Assembly: GCF_019703515.2 (NCBI RefSeq)
Contig: NC_059385.1
Coordinates: 33,094,501-33,158,500, forward strand
Direction: 5' to 3'
Length of the DNA stretch: 64,000 nucleotides
Origin: Myxocyprinus asiaticus
Taxonomy: Eukaryota > Chordata > Actinopteri > Cypriniformes > Catostomidae
Within the stretch, counting starts at the first letter, position 1; each line of letters starts with the position of its first letter. Made by a program: the position numbers and the translations under genes. Under the pieces are notes generated by a model. It was not told the DNA's origin, made no database searches, and saw only the letters and a list, made by a program, of their open reading frames with translations. This document shows, one piece after another, positions 10,680-20,272 of the stretch.

Positions 10680-11567
10680 ATAACTTCACTTGACAAGAAT
10701 TAAATTGCACCTCAAAATACCATGCATATTTGTTTAAAATGCCCATAACTTAAAGTTCCACATAATGAAATTGCATCACAAAATATATTACTGCAAACTG
10801 CTTTTTATGTGTGTTTTGTTGAAGGTTCATCTTTGTGAATGAAAGTTTTGGTGAATATAGGACAAAAATTACAGGAAATGCATCTTTATTTTTCAATTAT
10901 ATATTTTACAAATAAAAAATCAAATCAAAGTAATGAGACTGGTTTTAAGACACATAAAAGCAAAGGTTCGGTATAGAAAAATAAACAGGTAATATGCTCT
11001 GCATAGGCAAGTACACTTAAATAAAGGGACACAGTGTTTGTAAAAACAACTATATAATAAAATCTTAAACTACAGAAAAGTGCATGGGTGGCATTTTGCT
11101 CCAGTGAACAATAAATATAATCATTTAAATTAATTGACCCTGAAAAATGTGTTAGGGACACATAAGGATTGTTAATTAATTCAATAATGTTTACTCTTTG
11201 TATATATGTATCTATACATTTAAGTATATTGTGTTGATGACTTTAATGTATTTAAATGGGTGTGCATTGAATGCTTGTACTGCTACTGCAGAATGTACTC
11301 AAAGCATGTCGCATGTAACCACTTGACAAGAATTAGTAAGTGAACATTAAAATACCATTTATATTTGTTTAAAATACACATCATAAAATTCCACGTATTA
11401 ATGTGTGTGTAAATGGCTCATCGTTCTGAAGGAGAGATTTTAAACAAAATTTACAGGAAATGCAGCAGTATTTTACACTTAAATATTTTACAATTAAAAA
11501 ATTAAGAAAAAGCTGAATAAAATAAAATGGTGAGACTGGTTTTAATTTATGACACATTAAGGCAATG

Positions 11568-11599
<32 letters not shown>

Positions 11600-11785
11600 A
11601 GTGTTTGTAAAAGCAATTAAATCTTAAACTATAACTAATATGGCATTTTGCCCCATTGGTGGAATTTTGCATCAATGAATAATAATGTAATAACTTAATT
11701 TGTGAACCCCCCAAAAATGAGTTTGGGTCACATAAGGAATCGAAATTATTGATATATTTATAATGTTTATTCTTTGTATATTTTT

Positions 11786-11862
<77 letters not shown>

Positions 11863-11930
11863 ATGACTTTGTGTTTTAATTGAACATTTGAGTTCTGTGT
11901 AAAACACTGGAGGGAGATTATTAACACATG
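10680..11930. repeat. Old tandem duplication, about 630-bp unit, two copies
   Basis: ACTTGACAAGAATTA occurs at about 10687 and again at about 11321. The order of landmarks that follows is the same in both: TATTTGTTTAAAATRC, then AATTTACAGGAAATGCA or its variant, then GAGACTGGTTTTAA, then AAATCTTAAACTA, then GGCATTTTGC, and CACATAAGGA before TAATGTTTA. Copy 1 covers roughly 10680-11300 and copy 2 roughly 11315-11930. The second copy has gained a poly-A run (about 11571-11594) and an AT run. Confidence 0.75.
11789..11859. repeat. (AT)n microsatellite
   Basis: About 70 bp of uninterrupted AT dinucleotides within the second copy of the tandem duplication; copy 1 has only a short TATATATGTATC here, so the array expanded after duplication. 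Confidence 0.95.
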
Positions 11931-12445
11931 CACTGACATCTAATTGACTTGTTTCTGTTGAATATTTACTTTATAGAAATTCCTTTGTATCTTTGATTTG
12001 TAATGGAAAAGTCTGTTACCAACTTAACCGTTTTCTGAGGTGTAAAGCTCCAGATTGAGAGACAAAGCTTTTGTTTATGAAAGTTTAGCATTTTAAACAC
12101 ATCTTTATGCGCAGAGGAGTGTTTATGATAGTGTAGTAAAGATTTTAACTGTTAAAATGGGTGATTTATTAATATATAGGACCGTTAACGTTGGTGACGT
12201 CACTTAACTGAAGCGCATTTATCACGAAATGAAGCTCATGAATATTTATTAGGTTGTGCGAGATAATTTCAACTTCTCAAATAATCTTGTACTGTTTTAA
12301 TGAACAGTTATTATTTATGACCATTTCAAACGCTCAAATAAATATGTCACATAACTAATCTGATGACGTCATTCTTACATTTGCCACTGTCAGCCTGAGA
12401 TTTTGTTTGTCAGTGGATAAATACATGGATTAGCCTAAACTGACA

Positions 12446-12630
12446 ACTATAATTATGAGACACTTTGTCATTATTATGAATTTTTTTTTTCTTTTTTTCC
12501 TTAATATTATATTAACTCATAATTATGAGAGTTTCCCATTATGATATACTAAACCATTGTTATGAGAAAGTTTCTCAATATTATGAGATGCTATCTCATA
12601 ATAATGACAATATCTCATTATGATTTACAG
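12446..12630. repeat. ATTATGAGA-type degenerate short repeat
   Basis: ATTATGAGA, its variants and inverse TCTCATAAT recur about ten times, interrupted by a T-rich run. The mix of both orientations allows hairpins. From 11860 to 12445 I see no gene. Confidence 0.6.
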
Positions 12631-12769
12631 AATGACATTTTTTAATCAACTGAGGCAGAAACCGGCTTTGTTATAGTAGAGATTATCTTTGTCCCACTGT
12701 AGCCCCATGTATCAAAGGCAGTAAATGAAATGCACCATCAGAGCAGTCTTTTTTTTTTCTCAGATTTTG

Positions 12770-13094
12770 GAATGCCCAATTCCCTATGTGCTTTTAAGTC
12801 CTTGTGGTTGTGTAGTGATTGGCCTCAGTCTGGGTTTCACATGGCTTGTTGAGCGCATTGCCATGGAGACATGGTGCGTGTGGATCCACCGCGGCAACCA
12901 CGCACCCCACCAAGAACGAACCACATTATAGTGACCACATGTCCCTAGCAACCAGGTCAATTTGGTTGCTTAGGAGAGCTCGCTGGAGTCACTCAGCACA
13001 CCCTGGGATTCGAACCAGCAAGCTTCAGGGGTGGTAGCCAGCATATTTTACCACTGAGCTACCCAGCGTATTTTACCACTGAGCTACCCAGGCC
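12770..13094 (-). mobile_element. tRNA-derived SINE, HAmo-like
   Basis: On the minus strand the element starts at 13094 with GGGCCTGGGTAGCTCAGTGG, a tRNA-like A-box region, and has a canonical Pol III B box GGTTCGAATCC at 13006-13016. A body follows with TAAGCAACCAAATTG and TTGCTAGGGACATG. This matches, as I recall, the HAmo-type SINE of carps. The A-box segment is duplicated in tandem (13038-13066 and 13067-13094), which is unusual. The body is shortened against the consensus I remember. It is a retroposed copy, not a functional tRNA gene. Confidence 0.8.
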
Positions 13095-13098
13095 CACC

Positions 13099-13597
13099 CA
13101 GTCTCCAGTTTTAATGTTTTCATGATAGAGCATATATTTTATAATGTAGTTTTATATTTAAAGTATAATTTTTATTTCTATATTCATAATTTTGTTTTTA
13201 AAACATCAATCTCATAACATTATTAATTTTAGCATTTGTAATTGCTGTGTAAATACATTAATGCCACCTCTGAGCAGCATTAAACAGTTTCTGAAGACCT
13301 GCTTCTAGGCTTGCATAGTATATATTGAAGCATGTGATCAATGACAAACAAATTCAGCAGCTAAATTTTGCCAGTACCATGGTGTAAACAGTTTGAGTAA
13401 CTGATGTGCTGTAACCACAAAATCAGATGATGCAATTTGCATATTGTTACAATTGACAAGTTTATGCAACAATAAAGTGTACATACTAAAGCAATTAGTG
13501 TTGACATAATGTGATTTTTGAACATTCCAGTGCTAATTCTATCATTTGATTTACTTTGCAGATACAGTATCTTTGGAAGTCTTCATCACCAGGTAAA
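13099..13597. other. AT-rich non-coding stretch
   Basis: No protein-like frame or repeat boundary is recognised before the transposase-like gene that starts at 13598. Confidence 0.35.
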
Positions 13598-15050
13598 ATG
13601 TCCAGTTACTGGAGTAAACGTAGGAAAATTCAGAAAGAAGCTGAGAAAGATTTGGAAAAGCTGAAGTCAGGATCTCTACAAATTGAGGAGAGAATTGAGA
13701 GGCTTTATTATAATGACATAAGCAATTTTGGGCAAGTTGCTTTAACAATGCCAGAGTCAGATAAGGTTGAGGCAGCAGATGTTTGCACACTAAGCAGCCG
13801 TGAAGGTAATGTTGACGAGAGCTTTGCTGAGAGCCCAGAGGAGAGCACTGATGAAAGTTCAGATGATGATGATGATATTAGAAAGTTACTATCAGATTGG
13901 GCTGTCAGAAAACAAATTCCACTTTCATCATTAAATTAACTTCTCAAGATCTTGCGCAACAAAATACCTGAATTAGACCTGCCAAAAGATTCAAGGGCTT
14001 TGTTGAAAATGAAATCAGTGGTGGAAACTAAAGAAGTCTCTGAGGGAATTTATTTTCATGCTGGCATTAAACATGGTGTGCTGTCCTACCTCGGTACATC
14101 CATTCATCAAATGTGTGAGTCACTGTCTCTGCAAATCAATATAGATGGCCTGCCACTACACAAAAGCTCCAGTTCTCAATTCTGGCCTATCTTGGGGCTA
14201 GTAGAAAACTACAAAGGTGTGGCCCAGACAAACAAGTCTTCATCTGTGATTGGGATGTTTTTTGGAGAAAAGAAACCAACCAGTCTTGATTTCTTGAACG
14301 ACTTTATTGAAGAAATGCAGCAGCTGCAAATGGAAGGTATTTATTTTTTTTTTTTTAAGTTAGAAATCTTCAAGTCCAGATTTCTGCCATTATTTGTGAC
14401 ACCAGCAAGGGCCTTTGTCAGAAATGCCAAAGGTCACAATGGCTACTATGGCTGTGACAAGTGCCGTCAAAATGGAGTTTATACCAACAATCGCATGACC
14501 TTCCCAGAAACAACAGCCCATCTGAGGTCCAACCATGACAGTTTTGATGATTTTACGGAGGACTCACACTATCATTGAACAACACCTTTAGATTAATTGT
14601 CAACTGGTTTATTAACATAATTTCCTCTTGACTACATGCACCTTGTATGTTTGGGAGCTACACAGAAACTGATAACTCTATGGCATAAAGGGCCACTGAA
14701 GACGCGTTTAGGTCCAACATTTATCCGAAATGCATCTTCAGAGCTGATACATGAATGCCTGGTTTGGGCAGAAAATGGTTCAAGCCTGGAAACAGAGCCA
14801 GAGTCTCACCGAAGAAAGAGAAAGTAAGATTTAGAGTTTGGCATAATAGGAACCTAAAAACTACACTATACCCTCTGATAACTTTATGCATGCTGTCATT
14901 CACAGGCGAAATCCTAAATTTGTTCAGACTGACTCTGAGGAGTCTGATGCTGATTATGACCAGCTCCCACCAGTGCCAAAGACACCCAAATTTGCCCCAA
15001 ATGGGTTTCTACATCCAAAAAATTTATGTGGAAGCTTTCATTTCTTGGTA
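13598..15050 (+). pseudogene. Transposase-like gene remnant, possibly CACTA/Tnp2-like
   Basis: The likely start is the ATG at 13598 (MSSYWSKRRKIQKEAEKDL). A basic coiled N-terminus is followed by an acidic tail (ESSDDDDDIRKLLSDW) and a stop at 13937-13939. The same frame order resumes with SLQINIDGLPLHKSS and SQFWPILGLVENY (about 14130-14210), a 'DGLPL..S...FWPI' block seen in a family of animal transposase-like proteins and similar in layout to plant Tnp2. A T-rich interruption at 14339-14358 may be an intron. Then comes GHNGYYGCDKCRQNGV with a CxxC knuckle and RMTFPETTAHL, and after a frame change MHLVCLGATQKL near 14636. Several stops and shifts show decay. Superfamily is uncertain. Confidence 0.6.
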
Positions 15051-15059
15051 ATGAGTGGT

Positions 15060-15578
15060 TAATGCAATGTATCATTCTAATTTTCACTAGCTGCATTTAT
15101 TTGTACAATTTGCAACAGCATCCCCAAGACCCTGTTCCCGTTCCTCTTTGTCACTCTCTGCTGGGGGTAAGTGCCCTTTGTTTAATGTACTGAATGTAAT
15201 TAAGTATGCCACAACATTCTGTCTAAAAACTAATTATGTTATGATGTGTTTTTAAAACACATCACAAAAATGAACTGAAACTCCACTAATATTTATCACA
15301 CAAACATGAAACATATGTCTAAAGAAAGCTTAAAATGTCTACTTTTAAATAAAAGAATTCAAATTTAAAACAAATATTCTCCTGCAATGTAATCTGTATG
15401 AAACAAAGCGATGTACATTTTCTCCGGTCTCAGCTAATTATCCCTAATGTGATCCCACCCACCAGCAGAGCGCGCTATTCATACGGTAATGTGCTGAGGC
15501 GATCAATGCAAATGGTAAACGCCCCCAAAAATGCCTTAAAAAGCATCAAGTTCATTCACTTTTCTGCGCGTTTGGAAG
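15060..15578. other. No gene recognised
   Basis: Short frames only. The stretch may hold the missing left end of the piggyBac-like element, but no TTAA followed by a CCC-starting repeat is visible. Confidence 0.3.
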
Positions 15579-15693
15579 ATGGCACGCTACACAGGTGAGG
15601 AAGTGTTCACATTTTCCTCAGAAGAAGAGCGGAAATCCGACGATGAACGTTTGAAGAGCGACTTGATCCAGCCGAGGATACAATTTTAGATGT
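15579..15693 (+). pseudogene. Possible first exon of piggyBac-like transposase
   Basis: ATG at 15579 opens MARYTGEEVFTFSSEEERK, similar in style to piggyBac N-termini, which are acidic after a short basic start. A one-base frame change near 15650 is needed to read on into an acidic segment ending at a good splice donor (GT at 15694, GTAAGT). In its own frame the ORF stops at 15687-15689. No catalytic domain follows. Confidence 0.4.
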
Positions 15694-16048
15694 GTAAGTC
15701 ATTTCGTTTTACTTACATATTAGCTGACGTGCTTTTTTTATATAAACATGTACATATTTTACTAGTTGGACTATTTCCAGACTTGCCAGCCAGGATTCAG
15801 AGTATTGAAATTTGAAGTTACATTTTAGTTACATTTAAATGTTGTTTCGGCTAAAGCAGGTATTTAAATTGTATGCTGTATGATATAAATATGATATGTA
15901 AAATAATGTGAATGTTTAGATGATATTTTAACTAGTGTTTATGCTGCCTCATTATCATCAATGAAGCTTGTGCTTGCAAATATCTGTTCGGGTGTAAATG
16001 TGTAAAATGTGCTGTAAATATGCCCGTATTAGAAAATCAGCATATTAT

Positions 16049-16307
16049 GAATGATTTCTGAAGGATCAGAATGATTTCTGAAGGATCACGTGACGATGCT
16101 GAAAATTCAGCTTTGATCACAGGAATAAACTGTATTTTACAATATATTCCAATAGAAAACAGTTATTTTAAATTGTAAAAATATTTCACAAAATCACTGT
16201 TTTTGCTGTATTTTGGATCAAATAAATGCAGCCTTGGTGAGCAAAAGAGACTTCTTTTAAAAACATTAAAAAATCTTACAGATCTAAAACTTTTAAACGG
16301 TAGTGTA
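16049..16307 (-). repeat. Abundant fish short DNA repeat (MITE-like)
   Basis: The block contains GATGCTGAAAATTCAGCTTTG, AATAAATGCAGCCTTGGTGAGC and ends with AAACGGTAGTGTA at 16307. I recall this family as very common in cyprinid genomes, its outer end reading TACACTACCGTT on the minus strand. The left part has a small tandem duplication (AATGATTTCTGAAGGATCA twice). Confidence 0.6.
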
Positions 16308-16906
16308 GGTCTAAAGTTTTTAAGTAAAGTCTTTATATAAAGAAAATGTATAGTCAGATTACTTCTTTTAACTTGAACTTGATTTTGTGAATACGCTACA
16401 AACAATACATTCAATCATTAAGTCTCCTCACATTCATTCTCTCTCAGGGGAGAGGTCTTTGTCTCCTCAGGTGTGAATCACATCAATATTCATGATCATC
16501 CACGCCTCCTCGCATATGGCCTTTCTAACACTAAAAGTGTCTTACAAAAGTTAAATGACTATATTGTTTTGTATGAATGAGTGATCAGGATGGGTTTCAC
16601 ATCATTTCTGTAGCAAAAACTCTAGGCTACAAGATTTAGTTCTCAAAAGTCTTGTGAACAAATGTTTAGTATGTGATATATGGCCTTATTTCAGTGAATT
16701 AAAATTTTTGTTTTTCAAAAACTATGCATAAAAATACAAACATATACATGTTGTTCACATATTATTGTAGCCCAGTTTGTGCTGAATACAGTGTTATCAG
16801 ACTTTAGCCATTAATATGTTTTTAAGCAACTGAAAAAAAGCACAAATGTCAAGGCATGTCAAAACTTCTCCAGGGCCCAAAACACCCTCAGACCCCAGAG
16901 GGTTAA

Positions 16907-17927
16907 TTTAAAAACAACAAAACACATCTTTCAGGCATGTGCTTTACTATAATTATTGTATGTATACAACCATTATCAGCTCAAACAAGTAAATAGATTT
17001 ACATTGAAATCATAATTTTTTAACCAAGACCAAGCAATTCTATTACAGAAAATGAAATTAAAAGTGTCCGTTACCTTTGCTAGCAAGTACTCAAAAGAGA
17101 ATCCTTGAATCCTTCTGAAGCTCAGTCACCTCCATCATGTGTTGTCTTGTGACTGACTTGTGAAAAAACATCAATCAAAAGAATTTAAATGATTAGTTTA
17201 GTACACTAAGGACAAAAAACACATTATCTCTGTATTTGGAAGCATGTTTAGACATAAGTTGTGTCTTAGTATATTTCACTTAAATTAGGCCTAATGACTA
17301 ATGTCAGGGAAGAAAAAATCAATTTATGGGATATCTTGGTCATTCAGTACATTTAGGTAGTCAGCTGACTTCATTTTATTGCCGCATAACGTGAGCCTAG
17401 ACCTGACCAATTGAAGCAACCCCAGATCATAACCCTGCCAAACACTCCAACTTTTTTGTTTTGGTCAGGCAGTGTAGCAACTTGAGGGTTACTGTCTTAA
17501 AAATGACCAAAAATGAGCATGTTTAATTGGTGCATGCAAGGTTTTCCATGTGTTATAGTTGTAAAGAGATTTTGCTTAAGAAAAATTAGTTGGATTGTAA
17601 GAGATGGTAAAACTAAAGATTCTAATGATATACTAAACTAAATATATACTGAAGACAGCCCTTAAAAATAGTAAAGACAATTGGGATAGGGATGGCCAAT
17701 GGCCAGCAGTTAATGGTGGCTATGGCGATCCCTTGTTAGACATTTAGCTGAAAAGGGCTTCCCTTTTCCCATTGGAGAATTGTCACTGTATCTGTACACG
17801 TTATTCCAGTTGATGTCTGCCAATCAGCTTGCTTGGTTTGGAATTCTAGTTATTTGTTGCAGTGTAATTTTAAAAGCATAAATGCTTATTCTACATTTCA
17901 TATTCTTAATCTGCAACAGAATCAAGA
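16907..17927. other. AT-rich stretch without gene
   Basis: No element boundary or protein-like frame is convincing. A segment around 17400-17470 (AAGCAACCCCAGATCATAAC) resembles antisense text found in some fish Tc1 transposases, but it is too short to call. Confidence 0.3.
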
Positions 17928-17932
17928 CCCTG

Positions 17933-18169
17933 TGTGGCAGGGCGGAGGGTGGGACCAGGTCGTGATTCCACACACCCGGCCCCTAATTAGGCTCATTAAG
18001 CCCGAGAGGGATAAGGCCGACCGGAGATGGCAGTGCGACAGAGAGAGAGTTACGGACAGCTGTCCGTCACCTGTGTGTGTGTTTGTCTTTTTGGTTCAGT
18101 TTCGTATTAAACTATTATTTATATTGTAAAGCTGGTTCTCACCTCCTCCTTTCCATTTATCTTGTTACA
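17933..18169 (+). mobile_element. Solo LTR, probably Ty3/gypsy type
   Basis: A 237-bp block begins TGTGGCAGGGCGGAGGG and ends CTTGTTACA, so it has TG...CA ends. It is flanked by a perfect 5-bp direct repeat CCCTG (17928-17932 and 18170-18174). Nothing internal to a retrotransposon adjoins it. This is the result of recombination between two LTRs of one element. Its target was retroviral env sequence at 18170 onward. Confidence 0.88.
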
Positions 18170-18174
18170 CCCTG

Positions 18175-18239
18175 TTCCTGTGCCAGTTGATATAGGGTTC
18201 ACCATAGGCACTGGACTGGATGAGCTGGATGAATTCTAG
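18175..18239 (+). pseudogene. Retroviral env cytoplasmic-tail remnant
   Basis: A short frame ending in a stop at 18237-18239 resembles in position and composition the C-terminal tail of the env transmembrane protein at 35323-35697, and the non-coding text after it (GGAGTCAGTATATTCATTG, GTAGTACTTTAGA) is also shared with the region after that env. The rest of env upstream is not recognisable. Confidence 0.5.
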
Positions 18240-18415
18240 TAAAACCCTGGATGACATAAGAATGGTAGGGATGGGGAGCCTTTTGTTTTGACTCTTTATT
18301 TTCAAATTTCTCTTGTTTTTGGATGGCAAGGGAGTCAGTATATTCATTGTATTTTCTTTTATAATAAAATTAGGTAGTACTTTAGAATGGAGAGAGTAGG
18401 TAGGAAGATAGAGGG

Positions 18416-19463
18416 TATTATGTTTATTATTTTGGCATATACCCCTTCCTGAAGTGATTATTTTCTTTTAAATGATGTTTGTTTAATCAATCCGTATCAT
18501 ATGCTGAATGATCTACTAATATTGTCTAATCACTATAGTATGTTAACCTACTGAAATAAGTCTAATCACTGATGTATTCTACATAACGCAAGGCCACCTT
18601 TGCATGCACATGCTTTATACAAGAATTTGATTACTGTTACCCCCCAGAAAAGAACTTAGCAGTGAGATAGTTTACTTCCTTCTAGTCAAATGTGGAGGGA
18701 GATGTTTGGTCTTCTTGCTCCTCCGGAGTGCAATTCCATAAGAGCAGGCATTGTTAGAGGAATGTGTGATTTATATTGGTCACTTGAAAGAGATGGAGAC
18801 TGACTTGTGAGGTTGCACTCTGGGAAAGGGCGATAGAAGGTGAGACTTTTTATAAGTCTCAAAGGAGGGAATATATAGTAGATTTTTATATATTAAATGT
18901 AGAAAAGTACTAATATAGAATAGCCTGCACTTTGTGTGACCCAGGAGAAGGCATATGAGGTAACTAAAAGTGCTTATGCTGCAAGAAACACACTGTGCAC
19001 TCAGCTGTAGCAGAGACAATGATACAATGATACAAGAAAACTCTGGGAAGCACAGCAAAGCTAAAGATTAACACAACCAATAATCAAAGTAACAATATTA
19101 TGCTTAGATTGTGATGTATTATTTACTCAGAAAGTATACTTTCATGATAAATGAATTTAAAATGTAATTTTTTCTTGGATTAAAGCCAGGTTTCCACCAT
19201 TAAAAAGAGGTCATAGGCTCTGTGAAATAATGGTGGGAAACAGAATCCATTGGATACAAAAAATATTAAGAGGGCGTAGACATGAGGTAATGCTAGATAA
19301 CAAACTGTATAGAAAAAGAGGTTTTGTCCAAGAGAGTCAGATCTCAGCTGACATCTCGGATTTGTTGGTTTGCTCAATAAACTTTAACCTTTGACACCTG
19401 GAATTCCTGACTTTGAGAGTTTTCTTACAGAGAGGGAAGAAAAATTTTCCACACTCCACAACA
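18416..19463 (+). mobile_element. Endogenous retrovirus LTR, plus-strand copy
   Basis: The start is set by a purine-rich tract GTAGGAAGATAGAGGG immediately upstream, as in the copy at 35146. A TATA-like TTTATAAG lies near 18848 and a polyadenylation signal AATAAA near 19375 within GCTCAATAAAC. The end at CACAACA (19463) aligns with the end of the minus-strand LTR at 33714. It is shorter than that LTR in the upstream half. A candidate primer binding site follows at 19475. Confidence 0.75.
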
Positions 19464-19474
19464 TAAAATTGAAT

Positions 19475-19492
19475 TGGCCACCACGAAGGGAC
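19475..19492 (+). promoter_or_regulatory. Retroviral primer binding site, tRNA-Arg type
   Basis: TGGCCACCACGAAGGGAC stands 11 bases after the LTR end. From memory it matches the complement of the 3' end of vertebrate tRNA-Arg (CCG) at 17 of 18 positions. It would prime minus-strand DNA synthesis. A GAGGTAAG splice-donor-like site follows near 19566. Confidence 0.6.
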
Positions 19493-19763
19493 TGGCACAG
19501 GGCCAAGGGGAGCTGCTGTGGGCTTATTTGCACTGACTGCACAAACTCATTGGCGCCAAAAAACTGAGGTAAGCAATTTTTGCTTAAATGGTGTTTTTGT
19601 GAAGTCTGTTGCAAGGTTTGGCCGAGGTGGTAACTCTAAAAAAGGCCTTTCCAGTCTCGAACTGAATTAAATGACTAATTGGATAAAATAGAGAACTGGG
19701 TTCCAGGTTTAAAAAAAACTATGCATGCAAATGTAAATATGTCTTGTAAATAATTTGAAGTGC

Positions 19764-19875
19764 ACAAAATCCAGTGGATACCACACTCCTAGGTAGGGGT
19801 GGGCTGAATTGGCTGGTGCTGTGGATACTGCACTCCTAGGTAGGGGTGGGCTGAATTGGCAGTGTTTTGAAATCC
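19764..19875. repeat. Tandem repeat, about 49-bp unit
   Basis: CACTCCTAGGTAGGGGTGGG is found twice about 49 bases apart, each followed by CTGAATTGGC; a third partial unit (GCGGATACCGCAAG) follows. The wider stretch 19500-20272 has no gene; it is the upstream region of the candidate spliced gene. Confidence 0.75.
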
Positions 19876-20272
19876 TGCGGATACCGCAAGGTGCAGCGTC
19901 ACCCTTGATTGACAGGTATGTGTAACGTGATTTATGAACCCCCTCCCCCCCCATTTTCATGTAGAAGATAGTCCAGACATGTTAAAGAACATGTTTGGAC
20001 ATGATCTTCCAGGGATGTGTTGGCCAGTTGTCGGATGTCAGTGATTGTTTATGGTGTGTTTATGTTAATGATTTTAAGTGTGAGCCCTGCTTTTCACAGT
20101 TTATCCCCCCAATGCGTACATGTGGTGTTTAAAAACAGAGTCAGACACACCGGTCAGTATCAAACCATACAGTTGTGTTAGTGTCTGTGAGGTATAAGTG
20201 AATCTTCATTCTCAAATTGCTTTTTTCTGGCAAGTTTTGTTATTTTGAAATGTAATCATACTTCAAGAGAAG

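Larger units (their letters stand above)
15579..16906 (+). mobile_element. piggyBac-like element remnant
   Basis: The right end is clear: CACCCTCAGACCCCAGAGGG followed by TTAA at 16903-16906, the piggyBac target tetranucleotide, with sub-terminal sequence (GCATGTCAAAACTTCTCCAG) that I recall from zebrafish piggyBac ends. At the left a short exon-like ORF starts at 15579. The main transposase exon is missing and another repeat sits at 16049-16307. The left terminus could not be placed. Confidence 0.65.

Noticed and set aside
13006..13094. tRNA gene
   Set aside because: The A and B boxes belong to a SINE; the anticodon arm and acceptor pairing are not those of a working tRNA.
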